The position numbers and the translations under genes were made by a program. From Obelidium mucronatum (Eukaryota; Chytridiomycota; Chytridiomycetes; Chytridiales; Chytriomycetaceae), in assembly GCA_025765595.1 (NCBI GenBank), contig JAIVFH010000129.1, forward strand, positions 23,446 to 87,445: a stretch of 64,000 bases of DNA. Direction: 5' to 3'. Numbering within the stretch: the stretch's first letter is position 1; every line of letters begins with the position of its first letter. Below are positions 1-10,702 of this stretch, one piece after another. The notes under the pieces are model-generated. The model was given only the letters and a program-made list of their open reading frames with translations, had not been told where the DNA came from and made no database searches.

Positions 1-491
1 AATACCAAACGACACCAAAAGCAAAAGAGGTCGGAGGAGAATGCATATTATGATGATTATAGGAGTAGTGGGTTTTTGCTGAATCTGAGGGTTGAAGGAA
101 GCTGATGATGCCCTGTTCTGGAGGGTCACAATCAATTCTTGCAATCGGTTAATAGGCTGTACCTAGCTTGTAGTCCAGCGTTAGAGCCCATGAATTACTT
201 GTCAAACCTGACAACACCCCATATGATATGGGTAACACTAGATTTTGTGCTCCGACGTGACTTCCCCAACCAGCCATATGAGTAATACTACATTTTGTGC
301 TCCGACCGTTGCAAACCTCAAGCTTGATTAGCTATTGAACAAAACTTCAATGGGTAACATTTCGCTCAAGGTTTTGGTACTCTCGATACAGAACTTTCGG
401 ATCGGAAAACTCAGAATTGGTACAACCAAAATAAAAAGCACAACCACTGCCATCAAACAATCTTTATATAAATTTATTTCATAACCATATT
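1..491. other. left-edge intergenic stretch with a short direct repeat
   Basis: No coding region that I can support. Two imperfect copies of a segment of about 35 bp lie at roughly 222-257 and 274-305; each starts with CATATGA and ends with ATTTTGTGCTCCGAC. The 3' end of the SDR gene on the minus strand faces this region, so its terminator should lie here. Confidence 0.5.
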
Positions 492-1454
492 TTAAGCAAT
501 ATCTCTCAGGTATTTGGAACAAATTTCAACAAGTTTCTCAACATCCGAAGGCGCAGCTTCAGTCCCCGCCCAAAGTAAATGTTGCGAAACTTCCTTTCGA
601 TCAAACAAAAACGCCCCATTTCTAACTTTTTTAGCTTCCTCCGACAAAGCAGCCCAAACAATAGTATCTGCTCCTTGCTCACTCGTTCTCAAACGATCCT
701 TCATTGCATTGTGAAACTGTGGGATCGAGGATTGCACACCAGGAGTATCAGCCCATCCAGGATGCATCGACAAGAACTGAATCTCAGGGTGCTTAGCGGC
801 CCAATATTCAGTCAACTCAATCTGCTGCCGCTTCGTCTGCGCATACACTGCAGACCCATCAAACCCAGCCGCCGGCTTCTTGAAACGCAGACTATTCACA
901 TCCGACACATCTAGTTTCGCCGTAAGCGCACCCCCCGACGAAACCACAACAACGCGTGCACCGCCTTGACTCTTCCCCCGCAAAACCGGCATCAACAGCG
1001 TCGTCAACGCAAACGTGCCCATCGTGTTTGTCGCAAACGCGGCCTCCAGACCCTCCCCAGTCTCGACATGCTCCGCCGGCAGAATGCCCGCATTGTTGAT
1101 CAGCACGCTCACAGGCGCGTCGCCCCACGCGCCGACAAAGCGCTTCACATCCCGCACGGATGACAAATCAACAACGTGCAGCACCGCGCGCGCGCCGACG
1201 GCCGCGGCGGCGGCGGCCCCGCGCTCGCGCGAGCGGCACAGCAGGTGGACGGTGGCGCCCAGGCGGCCGAGCGCCGTGGCGGCGGCGAGGCCGAGTCCGG
1301 CGTTGGCGCCCGTCACCAGCACGACTGTGTCGGCGGCGACCGCGGCGATTGGCGCGAACTGTCGCTGGTGCCGCTCGAAGCCCTGCCGCGTGAACTCGCC
1401 GAGCCCTGTGAGGCCGAACGCGGCGTTGCGGTATCCGGCGATAAGTGTGTCCAT
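492..1454 (-). CDS. short-chain dehydrogenase/reductase, DHRS12-like
   Basis: Single-exon gene for 320 residues. It is a classical Rossmann-fold NAD(P)H-dependent oxidoreductase: the TGxxxGxG cofactor motif is at residues 48-55, NNAG at 120-123, the catalytic serine around 172-173, and YxxxK (Y204, K208) follows. The N-terminal 35 residues before the fold, with a GLGEFTRQGFERH stretch, resemble the lead-in of DHRS12-type SDRs, whose substrate is not firmly known. The first third (about 1140-1450) is extremely GC-rich while the 3' end is AT-rich. The start was chosen as the first ATG before the Rossmann domain. No signal peptide or membrane segment is obvious. The SDR assignment is firm; the DHRS12 subfamily is inference. 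Confidence 0.85.
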   Translation of the reverse strand: MDTLIAGYRNAAFGLTGLGEFTRQGFERHQRQFAPIAAVAADTVVLVTGANAGLGLAAATALGRLGATVHLLCRSRERGAAAAAAVGARAVLHVVDLSSVRDVKRFVGAWGDAPVSVLINNAGILPAEHVETGEGLEAAFATNTMGTFALTTLLMPVLRGKSQGGARVVVVSSGGALTAKLDVSDVNSLRFKKPAAGFDGSAVYAQTKRQQIELTEYWAAKHPEIQFLSMHPGWADTPGVQSSIPQFHNAMKDRLRTSEQGADTIVWAALSEEAKKVRNGAFLFDRKEVSQHLLWAGTEAAPSDVEKLVEICSKYLRDIA

Positions 1455-1675
1455 TTTCTAATAATATTTAAAATTTGTTTGGATTTGAAATTGTTGAAAT
1501 TGATTTGTCCAAATTTGTCCGATCGCATTTCTGCATTCCCTTTGCATACATCTGACGCTTCAGATTACAACTCACTACTTTTTTTTTTTATTATTTACTT
1601 CATCATAGGAATAAAAAACAGAGAGATTTTCGAACGCGGTTAAAAAACTACAGAAACTACTTATTTTTTTTTTGT

Positions 1676-3707
1676 TTAGTATTCGTAAGCAACTGGAGCT
1701 GGCTTGGTGTACACCAAGTCGTTGGTCTTGTAAAGAGCAGCGATGGCACAGTAGTCTCCGTTGACCTTGGGGTCAAAGTGAGAGCTGTATGGGTTCAACA
1801 ATGGTCCACCGTTAGAGTCAGTGTTCTTTTGACCAGCGAAGCAGCATTCTCCAGTCTTTTGGCCTGGCGCAGTCAAACCAGCACCGTCACAGTACTCAGT
1901 ACGGTAGACAACTCCTTCCTTGTTACCGAGGTACGACAACTCAGCAGCAGCGATTCCCTTCTCGTTAACGAGGGAGGCACGGAAACGGTTCAAACGAGTA
2001 GCAGTAGCATCGTTTCTCTTGGTGTTGGACCAGAAACGCTCAGCAATGGCAGCCACACGTGGGAACACGTATCTGTCCAAGTTGTGTCTCTTGACGGTTT
2101 CGGTCCAGAGAGCACCGAATCCTCCCTTGATGGCCGCGGCTTCGGCAGTGGAAAGTCCAGCCAATGGCTCGTAGTCGTAGATCAAAGTCCAGTTGTGCCA
2201 TTGTCCAGAGAAGGTGGCGTAGCCTGGGATATCGTACTTGTCAGCTGGGAAGTTGCGCTCATAGTCGCTGGAGCACCAACGGGCAGATGGGGAACAATCG
2301 AGGTAGTAAGTGTCGGATGGAGCGAGCACAATGTTCTTGAATCCCTTGCTGACAATAGTCTTGACCTTGTCAACGGTTGGTCCTTGCCAGAGGGTGATCA
2401 AGGAGTTCTTTGGGATAACGTCATCGGAACCAAAGTCAGTGGCAATTTCGTCCCAGGCAGCCAAAGTCTTGTCATTGTCCTTCAAGATTTGAACCAACTG
2501 CTTGTCAAAGTTTCTCATCATTGGGTGCAGGGTTTCGAGTGGAGCGACATCCCAGTTGTCTGGAACAAGTCCGTACGCACGAGCATTGACTTCGTCGTGA
2601 CCAACGTGGAGGATGGGGTCATCGAACCATCCACCGATTTCACTGACCATTTCTTCCAAAATGTCAATGGCTCTCTGCTTGCGGACATCGAGTTGTCCAC
2701 ATGGTGGCTGGTTGCAGTAGTGACGACCCCACCACGCGACTCCTCCAACACAGTCGTTGGTGACCTTGTCAACTGGAACGGTTTGGTTGGAGCACATGGC
2801 GTTGTTGGCGAAGGAGTTACCGTCCCATGGGGAGTGGTTCCAGGAAGAAATCAACTTGGCATCAATGTGTCCAAGAACGGCGTTGTGGCCTGGGGTTTCG
2901 AATTCTGGGATAACACGAATGTTGCGCTGGTAAGCGTACATGACAATTTCTCTGACATCCTTCTTGGTGTAAGCCTTGATGGAGCCGTCCTTGTTCTTGA
3001 AAGCAGCCTTCTTGAGTTGTGGGTAACGGTCCCAGACGATTGGGAAGGACTGGGAGTCGTAGATGTGCCAGTGGAAGACGTTGAGCTTGGAAGCGGCCAT
3101 ACCGTCCAAAATACGCTTGATGTCAGCGACAGTGAAGAAGTTACGGGCAGTGTCCAACATGAGTCCACGGTATGGGAAGGCGGGCTCATCCTTGATAGTG
3201 GCAAGGACAAGCTTTCCGTCCTTGGTGATGAGCTGGGAGAGGGTCTGGAGACCGTACTTGACTCCGATTTGGTTGGCAGCTTTTTTTTTTGTAAGAAAAC
3301 AAGGTGTGATTGTAGGTGGTATCAGCGAAAAGTTGAGATTAAAACAATAGAAGTCATCACTCACCCTTGATGGTAGCACCCTTTTCAGTGATGTCCAAAG
3401 TGTAGGACTCCTTCTTTCCAACCAAGTCATCTGGAGCTCCAATGTCCCATCCGTTGTTTTCGTCAACGTCAGCAGTGACCTTGAACTTGTTGGAAGAAGC
3501 CTTTCCACCCTTGGCGGTGAAGGCAGTGTTGAGAGAAGCAACATCGACGGCAATTGGTCCGTTACCGAGGTTGGACTTGACAGTGAATCCACCAATGGCA
3601 ATAGACTTGTTCTTGTCAACAACGGACTTTGGCAATGGCCAGAGGTAGTCAGAGGCAGTCAAGGCAGAGACTGCGGTAGCAATAGAAAGGAGAGAGAGGA
3701 TCTGCAT
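1676..3707 (-). CDS. secreted beta-N-acetylhexosaminidase, GH20, copy 1
   Basis: Two exons, 3707-3365 and 3279-1676, joined across a GTGAGT...AG intron, giving 648 residues. It should release terminal N-acetylhexosamine from chitin oligosaccharides outside the cell. A hydrophobic signal peptide (MQILSLLSIATAVSA) leads into an N-terminal GH20b-like domain; the catalytic barrel shows HWHIYDSQSFP, PEFETPGHN, the acid pair in HVGHDEVN, LWQGP and AERFWS. A Cys-rich tail of about 70 residues (YCDGAG, GECCFAGQ) ends in PVAYEY. Strong codon bias suggests high expression. The minus-strand TATAAAG at 3773-3767 is about 62 bp before the ATG. Very close to copy 5 at 31403-33412. Unusual: GHDE rather than the common GGDE. 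Confidence 0.93.
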
Positions 3708-3766
3708 AGTAGTCTAAGAACGAAAGAGAGCGACTTGTTTCTGGCTTGGGAGGGTCACCATTCAAC

Positions 3767-3773
3767 TTTATAT
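3767..3773 (-). promoter_or_regulatory. TATA box of hexosaminidase copy 1
   Basis: TATAAAG on the minus strand, about 60 bp upstream of the ATG at 3707, a normal distance for a fungal core promoter with a short leader. Confidence 0.6.
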
Positions 3774-3859
3774 CCTTGTTGAGCAATTTCAAATGAGAAA
3801 ATTTTGAGAGCTGGAAAGCAAAGTTCAAACGACTAAAAATTCTACAAATGGCAAGCCGA

Positions 3860-3868
3860 GTGCCACCC
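3860..3868 (-). promoter_or_regulatory. shared GGGTGGCAC upstream element (copy 1)
   Basis: GGGTGGCAC reads on the minus strand about 155 bp upstream of the hexosaminidase copy 1 ATG, in coding orientation. The same 9-mer occurs before copies 2, 3 and 4 and, inverted, before the S41 peptidase. Its role as a binding site is inference from recurrence only. Confidence 0.45.
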
Positions 3869-4148
3869 GTGATACCAGATGACTTTAGTTGGAGGATGCT
3901 GAGTGAGAGGATGCTGATCGCACAAGCTGCATGAAAGTTTAGGGAGCTGTGGCTATTTCCCAGCTGCGAATGCGAGGTCCCTCCGTTTGTTCCCATCCTT
4001 GCCTCAGTGTCTCCAAAAAAAAAAGGGCTTGTCCGTCATTTCCCGATCAGCTAACGACGAAAATCGGGAACTTCTGCTCTCCACGTTTCTTTTTTTTGCC
4101 ATCATCGCCATCACCATCACCATCACTGATCGATCCCGATTTCGTTTT

Positions 4149-4943
4149 TTATTCGATCACTTCATATATATCTAGGAAGGTTCTTTGTGGATCAAAAGTG
4201 TTCCGAATCTGCAGTTCCTGTTCCGCAGTCACGCCTTCTTTGCCGTGCCATATAGTCAGCGACCATTGATTGGATGCTTCAAGCAAGCGACGCATTTCGC
4301 CAACGGAGGCAAGGGCGTCGCAGGCACGCACGGGGAACGTGACTTGAGCCGTGAGCAAGTTGTGCGACCGACACACGGCCAGCATGGCGTCGACCATGGT
4401 CGGCGAGTAGCCCAGATCGTCAGCATCGGCATCGGCAGCCACGGGACCCGTCGTCCAGCCGACACTCAGCACGGCGCCGCGCCGCGTCAGGGCGGCGCAG
4501 GCGGCGACGAAGGCGGCGGCGTCGAAGACGGGCGGCGATCCGCGCGGGCCCTGCAGAATGTCTGCGTTGAGCCACAGCGCGCCGGGCGAGACCGCAAACA
4601 GCGACAGCGACAGCGCCTGCGCCAGCGACGCGCACGCCGCCGGCGCCTTGAAGTCGAGCTTGATTGCGCGCACGCTCGCGTTGAGTGCGGACGCCTGCGC
4701 CAGCCACGCGGCGAGCGGCGGGCCCGACGTCTGCGGCGGGTGCGCCATGAACGCGCCCGTCGCGCCCGTCGCGCCGCTGCCGAAGCTCACGTCCGCCTCG
4801 ACAAACACGCCGCCGCCGCCGCCCGCCGCTGCGTCCGCGAGCGCGTCGAGGCTGTTGACGCCGTGCTTCCACGCCACGTCCATCGGCGATGCGACCGAGA
4901 ACTGCCGCATCGCTGTTTCGCAGTGCGTCGGCGGAGCTGTCAT
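4149..4943 (-). CDS. FAM151/menorin family protein
   Basis: Single exon, 264 residues, about the length of one FAM151 domain. Family-typical stretches appear in order: WKHGVNS, VEADV, MAHPP, AIKLDFK, LWLNADILQGP, VLSVGWTTGP, YSPTMVDAM, VTFPVRA and SLTIW. The fold is related to the glycerophosphodiester phosphodiesterase TIM barrel; animal menorin (FAM151) acts in cell-cell patterning, but no fungal role is known to me. No signal peptide is visible at this start. The central part is very GC-rich with Ala/Gly runs. The start codon is only 35 bp from the divergent gene at 4979, implying a compact bidirectional promoter. Confidence 0.87.
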   Translation of the reverse strand: MTAPPTHCETAMRQFSVASPMDVAWKHGVNSLDALADAAAGGGGGVFVEADVSFGSGATGATGAFMAHPPQTSGPPLAAWLAQASALNASVRAIKLDFKAPAACASLAQALSLSLFAVSPGALWLNADILQGPRGSPPVFDAAAFVAACAALTRRGAVLSVGWTTGPVAADADADDLGYSPTMVDAMLAVCRSHNLLTAQVTFPVRACDALASVGEMRRLLEASNQWSLTIWHGKEGVTAEQELQIRNTFDPQRTFLDIYEVIE

Positions 4944-4978
4944 AATATTTAAAGTACAAATAATAAATAATATAATTC
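4944..4978. promoter_or_regulatory. 35-bp divergent promoter gap
   Basis: The AT-rich gap between two divergent start codons (4943 minus, 4979 plus) is only 35 bp and contains ATAATATTTAAAG and AATAAATAATATAATT. Both genes must be transcribed from within or across this interval, or one start codon lies further downstream than drawn. Confidence 0.5.
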
Positions 4979-7396
4979 ATGATCAACGACTTGATCGCGT
5001 CCCTCGCTGTCCATGGCCCGCTGCTCCTTTCAGGCCCAGATCCGCGGCTTAAGCTGGACTTGATCTACACGCTTAGAGACTACCACCAGCTGCGCGGCGT
5101 CGACGTCTGCATCCACTGCGTCCCAACAAACAAACGCGAGTCGGTCTCGGTGGATGGACGCGTCTGTGGAGGAATAGAGAACTTGGTTCAATCGCTCCAT
5201 GAGATGTTGCTGAGGGAATTGGATTCGAGATCAGATTCAAGGTCGGATTCTTGCCATGATACAAACCGTGACTGCGACCGCAGCAGCCAGAAAACTTGTA
5301 CCAGCCATTCTTCGAGCAAAACCGCCAGTACATCAGTTTCTAGCTCCTATTCGTCTTCAGACAGTTCGGCGTCTCAAGAGACGTCACAAACGGAAACTTC
5401 TGCTACTTCTGAAACAATAAGATCGCTGTCCTCAAAATGTACCGAAACCAGCTCCATAATAACCACTGAAATTCAAAGTGCAACCGATGCCAGCGAATCA
5501 TCATCAAATGAGAGTTCCACAGCAAGATCCTCTAAGGTATTGACTTCCAGTGTATCTCGTAACACCACCAATTCGGACAACTCCTATACATTGAGTTCAT
5601 TGACAACATTTTCTTCTCGTGAATCATCATCAATCAGCAGCTCGTACGCATCCACTTTGCTCCAATCTCAGAGATCGTTTACAACGGTTTCAGACGTCTC
5701 CTCCTCAGTCCATCGAAAACTTTCAACCATCAAGGAATGCATCCAAACGTTACGAAAATATCACAACACATTCACATTGGTTATTTTACCTGCTTGGTCC
5801 CTCTTTACTTCTTCAACAACTACACCCAAAAGAGTAAAGCGTCGGGAATCTCTCGTCTTGCAATCCCTTTTTGAGATATTCAGTATCGAAAACATGAATG
5901 ATGACGAGAATCAAGTAAAATCTGGGAGCTTGGTAATTCCTACAGAGCCATTTCAATTTACCAAACAATCCGAAAATACAAATGATTGGGAGTGGGACGT
6001 AACAGTTGCTCCAGAAATTCAAGACGACTCAAACTCAAATACAACAAATACACAACAACACAAGGACGCCTTTTTCCGCCTATCAAGACGAACCAATCTA
6101 TTCGGAACACACACAACGTCAACCAATACCCACCGAGTTCAAACCATTGGCACCAATCACCAAGCAACCTGTTATCAAGTCCAGAGACGCAAACGACCAC
6201 CACCACCTCCATCACAATCATCCACCACCCAAGAATCCAACAATTCCAAACAAGACCTACAAGCCCAAGACCAAGACGACCCCCGCTTCATTTACACATG
6301 CCTCAAAAAATCACTCTCCCACAACAACAAACTCCATCAACTCTTGCCAGTATCAGTACTCTTGCGACACTTGGCCAACTCTCCTTTAAGTTCCCAAATC
6401 AACCAACAAGACAAGCGAACCCCCAAATTCATTTACAGCACCATCGCAGAATCTCTCGTCGCTCGATACTCGACAACTGATAAAAACCAACAACCCGTTT
6501 CAAGCTTCGATTTCGCATGTGCCTTGGAAAATAAACTGCTTTGGTACAAACTGGCACACACGCTTGTCTCGCGGCAGAGTTCAATCACAGAAAGAACGAG
6601 TACAGGAAGAGTCTTGTTGATTCTTTTGACACGGGTTCGAATGAGCAGGAGCAAGTTTATCCGGCATATTGAGAAGGAGTTCCAAGACGGAGGAGGAGGA
6701 GGAGGAGGAGGAGGCGCTGTTTGTTGGCTGTTTGATGCAGTGATGGCGTCCTTGTCAACGGCTTTTACAATCAAGGTTTTCAGGTGGAAGTGTGGACTTG
6801 GGAGGGAGGTTTTGAAGGAGAAGATTGGGCTTTTGGCGGTTGCGGGTGGGTTGATGGGTGTCTTTGGGGAACACCTTTGTAAGGGTGGTTATTGTCATCA
6901 TGTTGGTCCCGGCGGCGGTGCGGGCGGCAAAAAAAGCTCCATCAATATGGAGGTTTGGATTCTTGGGATATCGAGGGGAATTCGGGAGTGTTATAAACTG
7001 TCAACAAGAAATACTCGTGCTGAAAGCAGCAGCAGCGGCAGCAACAACAGCAGCAGCAATAGCAGCAAAATTGACCCTCCCGATGAAGTAGCTGTGGCAT
7101 GCATGAATCTGCTATCAGGTCTTTCTGTACTACTGCCCCCCCGCGCGGATACCAAACCCGAAGATTCGAAAAGGATGGGACTTGTGGACTGGGCCACGAT
7201 AAAAGACGTTGCTAGCTTCTTTCCGTGTTGGCAAACGAGGGATTCTGCTTCCTACTTGTTGAGAAAGATGGACGTTCATGTCAAAAACGCTGCACGGGCG
7301 GCGACGGGAATGAAGGCGGATACAGTGCCAACGAGCTGGAGAGATGCATGTGAAAGACAAATTATGCATCCCTGTATGCTCTCTGTATTAGGCTGA
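4979..7396 (+). CDS. large protein of unknown function with Ser/Thr-rich region
   Basis: One open frame of 805 residues; I do not recognise the family. Residues 1-80 alternate hydrophobic strands and helices and contain a degenerate P-loop-like LLLSGPDPRLK, faintly reminiscent of AAA+ proteins such as ORC5 but lacking the GKT/S. Residues about 90-245 are almost pure Ser/Thr and probably disordered. A hydrophobic TLVILPAWSLF strand, a second polar linker, and a predicted helical region (about 480-640) with a poly-Gly insert follow; the C-terminal 100 residues (WATIKDVASFFPCWQ...) look folded. A single long ORF with coherent codon use supports a real gene. Nucleotide-binding ancestry is only a guess. 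Confidence 0.7.
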   Translation: MINDLIASLAVHGPLLLSGPDPRLKLDLIYTLRDYHQLRGVDVCIHCVPTNKRESVSVDGRVCGGIENLVQSLHEMLLRELDSRSDSRSDSCHDTNRDCDRSSQKTCTSHSSSKTASTSVSSSYSSSDSSASQETSQTETSATSETIRSLSSKCTETSSIITTEIQSATDASESSSNESSTARSSKVLTSSVSRNTTNSDNSYTLSSLTTFSSRESSSISSSYASTLLQSQRSFTTVSDVSSSVHRKLSTIKECIQTLRKYHNTFTLVILPAWSLFTSSTTTPKRVKRRESLVLQSLFEIFSIENMNDDENQVKSGSLVIPTEPFQFTKQSENTNDWEWDVTVAPEIQDDSNSNTTNTQQHKDAFFRLSRRTNLFGTHTTSTNTHRVQTIGTNHQATCYQVQRRKRPPPPPSQSSTTQESNNSKQDLQAQDQDDPRFIYTCLKKSLSHNNKLHQLLPVSVLLRHLANSPLSSQINQQDKRTPKFIYSTIAESLVARYSTTDKNQQPVSSFDFACALENKLLWYKLAHTLVSRQSSITERTSTGRVLLILLTRVRMSRSKFIRHIEKEFQDGGGGGGGGGAVCWLFDAVMASLSTAFTIKVFRWKCGLGREVLKEKIGLLAVAGGLMGVFGEHLCKGGYCHHVGPGGGAGGKKSSINMEVWILGISRGIRECYKLSTRNTRAESSSSGSNNSSSNSSKIDPPDEVAVACMNLLSGLSVLLPPRADTKPEDSKRMGLVDWATIKDVASFFPCWQTRDSASYLLRKMDVHVKNAARAATGMKADTVPTSWRDACERQIMHPCMLSVLG

Positions 7397-8023
7397 CTTG
7401 AGAAAAAAAAAAAAAGAGAAGGGGAATTTGACCATAATTAAAAAAAAAAAGTTTAAAGAATAAATGAAAAGAGCACTCGAGGTAGGGCTGATTGAGAGAT
7501 TATTTGGAAGATTGAGGCACTTGTTGAGTATGAGCAAATTGGTTGCGTGCCACCCAGTAGAATCTCCCCTGGTGTATCCCGATCACCACTTTTTTTTAAC
7601 ATTCCATCAACAACATGATTCAAACCTTTTACATTCTAAATTTTTACGGGAGCTGGCGCCAATGCTGTTTTGAGAGTTCTCTGCCGATGTGGTGTGTGGG
7701 GATGAGGTCTGCGGATATACAAACAATACAATCGGAAACGGAAATGAAGAGTAGAAGGGCAAACAGAAACAGAAATAAACCAAAAGAAAAACAAAGAGAC
7801 ATCAGTCAATAAGCTGGTCAATAAGCTCACAAAAAACTTCGTTTTTTAATCAAATAACCTAAAATTTGCGCCCGCCACATGACGAAAGTTTTGCGATCTC
7901 CATTTTTTTTCTTGAGTCTATTGACGCCACTTTTCGGGACCTGAATTCGCTTATAAGAAGGCCAAAAAACAAATCTATCCCTCTTTTTGTACCAACTCTT
8001 CCTCCCCCCCAACTATCCAGTAA
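7397..8023. other. intergenic region upstream of the S41 peptidase
   Basis: About 627 bp with A-runs just after the previous stop and no supported gene. An inverted GGGTGGCAC element sits at 7547-7555. A short open frame starting at the ATG near 7878 encodes a hydrophobic, signal-peptide-like stretch (SPFFFLSLLTPLF) before a stop, but I could not find a splice path joining it to the peptidase. Confidence 0.4.
7547..7555 (-). promoter_or_regulatory. shared GGGTGGCAC element before the S41 peptidase
   Basis: GTGCCACCC on the plus strand, i.e. GGGTGGCAC inverted, about 470 bp upstream of the peptidase ATG at 8024. It is identical to the element before four hexosaminidase genes. Function is inferred from recurrence only. 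Confidence 0.35.
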
Positions 8024-10440
8024 ATGGCACCAGTTGACGCTTGTGGTGCACTGATTGCCAACCCCATCGGTGGACTCTTCTATAACTCGGTGGCAGCTGT
8101 CGAGCAATGTTACAACACCTTCAAAGCATCTTCTCAAGACAGAAAGATGCAAGTTGATGCACTCAAGAGTTATCTCAACTTTGTATGTCATTTTTTTTTT
8201 TTTGCGTGCGTAGATTACTAACGCTTCTCAAACAGTATCCATACAACGATATCGTCAAGGGAGTGAGTGCTCCATACTATCCAATGCAGATGGACTTGTT
8301 CAAGGAGTTGGACGCCGTCACCACAAACGCTGGCATCACCACTGAATACCAGTTACAAAACGCAATTGGGGCAGTACTTGGCAAGCTGAAAGACGGGCAT
8401 GTTTCATACAATCCGCTTTGCTTCCAGTCCTTTATATACTACCAGCCATTCAGATTGGCGGCCAAGTACAATGATCAAGATGGGGCCCCTGAGATTTATG
8501 CCCAGACGTTGGTGAAAAACCCGGCGGATCCAATTTGGACATACTGGAACAAGACTTTTTCGGCTACTGGTGTTTCGAACACTGATTTCCTTGGGGCTAC
8601 CGTCAAGAGTATCAATGGCCAGAACACTGTGGTATGTTGCCTAAAAAAAAATATACTCCCTTTTTTCCTGTCTTCAATTAACCTTTCATATCTTTAGGAC
8701 TTTTTGCAAAAGTTTGCCGATGATTACAGCAGTGCCGCACATGCTCCAGAAACGCGTTTCAACCAGCTTTTCCCAACATACCAATGGCCAAACTCCAACG
8801 GTTACTATACTTTTGCCTTCCCAATCCAATTTGCCGCTCGCGAGCCCATCAAGTACGAATTTCAGCTTTACAACTCTACCGTCACCAAGACTGTTACGTT
8901 TGACTGGGCCGGTTTCCTCGCCACCAATCCCGCCAACTATGCCAACGCTCAGACTTACTATGAAACAGAGTGTATCCCACAACCACCACCACCACCCCCA
9001 GCTGGACCTGCCGACAAGGCCAGACTCGTGGAACCAACTCCAAAATCCATGATGGAGCTAGACGAGTTTGTTCAACCTGTTGCTGCCGGTTTGGCTCAAG
9101 ACAAGACTGTTGTTGTGAGTGGGAGCGAGAACGGAGCCTTTTTGATGATGATGAGTGACAACAAGACTGGAGTTTGGATGCTGTCCACGTTCCTTCCAAA
9201 TGGTCTTCGAGAAGCGACGAGTGAAGCGGATTTCTTCAAGGTTCTGGATAGTTGGTTCTTGAGTGTGACTGATGGGCTTGCTGCGCTTGAAAAAGCGGGT
9301 GCTACGAGGTTGATTATTGATGTTACGAATAACGGGGGTGGTCTTGTTTGTTCTGGGTTTAGATTCGCGAACGTGAGTATCATTTTTTTTTGATGTTCTC
9401 TTCTCTGTTTTACCCGTTGGGAACTAAGCTTGTTTTTGTTTTTGTAGTACTTGTTTCCAAACGCGAACATCAAGCAACACGTCTACCAAGCGAGAATGAC
9501 TCAACCTCTCGCCGACGTCCTCTTGTTTTCTAATGAAATTGCCAATGAGTTTGCTGGCTCACTCAAGACTCTCAGTGGAAACAATATCACAGATTACTTG
9601 AACCAACTCATTTTACCTGGCGCCAAACTCCCTGGCTACCCCCACCAATATTCCAACAAGGCAACGTTGGATCCAAATGGATGCTCGCCCATGCCTGAAG
9701 GTGTCAAGCTGCAAGGAAAGTGGAAAGCCGAGGACATTCTTCTTGTCAGTAACGGATTCTGTGGCTCCACATGCGCCCAATTCACTACAATTCTTCGTGA
9801 CCAAGTCGGCGTCCGTGCCGTCACCTACGGTGGTGGTTTCAAGAGATCTACGCCAAAGTCCAAGAGCTTTGACCCAACCGCGTTCGCAGCGGGCAACGTT
9901 CTCCCCTTTGAAGCCTTTTTGGGACTGTTTTCCGCGGTTCCACCAAGCGCCTTCACGGACCACAAGGTAACTCTTCCAGCAAGTGGACAAGACCCAGAAG
10001 ACAGTCGTCTCCCTGTTCCATTCCGGTTCCCTCTCCATCCGGGTAGTCAAATGCCCTTTTTGACTGCTACTTCACCCAAACCAAAGATCCAAGATAGTTT
10101 GCCGATTGAGTGGGTTATTGATGCCAGTGACTTCTACTTGAAGAATGTTAATTTGGGAAACCCTGAAAGTGTTTGGAATGCTGTTGTGGATGGAATGTAC
10201 TTTGAATCCAAGCCTGCTGCTACCACTACTACTACTGCTGCTGCTGCTGCTTCTACTACTACAGTGGCTGCTAGTGCTACTGCCTCGGCTGTTTCAACTG
10301 ATGCTGCCACAGCGTATGGTACTGTTGTACGTCCAGTTGCGGATGGGTACGTGGCTCCTGGACCAAAGAACCTTTACAGCAGCGCGTCGATGCTTTCTGT
10401 TGGCACTATTTTAGCTTTCCTTTCCCTTTTGGCACTTTAA
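8024..10440 (+). CDS. secreted/GPI-type S41-family peptidase
   Basis: Four exons, 8024-8182, 8236-8631, 8698-9372 and 9448-10440, give 740 residues; introns are GT..AG, the first with a TACTAAC branch site at 8215. The fold resembles fungal tail-specific (S41) peptidases: RLIIDVTNNGGG is the hallmark strand-loop and SNGFCGSTCA carries the likely nucleophilic serine. A Pro run (PPPPPPAGPAD) separates an N-terminal CPAF/PDZ-like half from the catalytic half. The C-terminus has a Thr/Ala/Ser-rich stretch, then a hydrophobic tail (MLSVGTILAFLSLLAL), fitting a GPI anchor. No signal peptide is present at this ATG, which is odd for a GPI protein; an in-frame TAA lies directly before it, so any signal exon must splice in further downstream. 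Confidence 0.82.
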
Positions 10441-10702
10441 AAAGAAATGACAAGTAGTCGGCTCTCCCCTCTCTCTCTTCTCTCCTATGTTGCTTTGTTG
10501 TTTTTTTTTTCTGTTAGGTTACCGTGTTTTGAGGAGAGTGTTTCCGTTTGTTTTTTTTTCTAAAGGGATAGAGAATAGCAGCTATGAAGCTTAATTTTTA
10601 GAAATAAAAACAATCAATTTTCTTTATTTGAATGTTTCAATTAAACAGCAATTAAACAACATTATTACAAATACGATAATAATAATCAAAAAAAAAAATA
10701 AG

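Noticed and set aside
1015..1643. Arg/Ala/Pro-rich plus-strand open frames over the 5' part of the SDR gene
   Set aside because: They are shadows of a GC-rich coding sequence; composition is what reversed GC-rich codons give.
4979..7396. ORC5 identity for the 805-residue protein
   Set aside because: Only a vague strand/P-loop pattern; the GKT/S and other AAA+ signatures are missing.
7878..7945. Signal-peptide exon for the S41 peptidase
   Set aside because: Hydrophobic and well placed, but the frame ends in TGA before any usable donor, and an in-frame TAA precedes the ATG at 8024.
10628..10702. Earlier in-frame ATG for TDP1
   Set aside because: It would add a low-complexity Asn/Ile/Lys leader from AT-rich 5' UTR; the next ATG at 10703 begins protein-like sequence.
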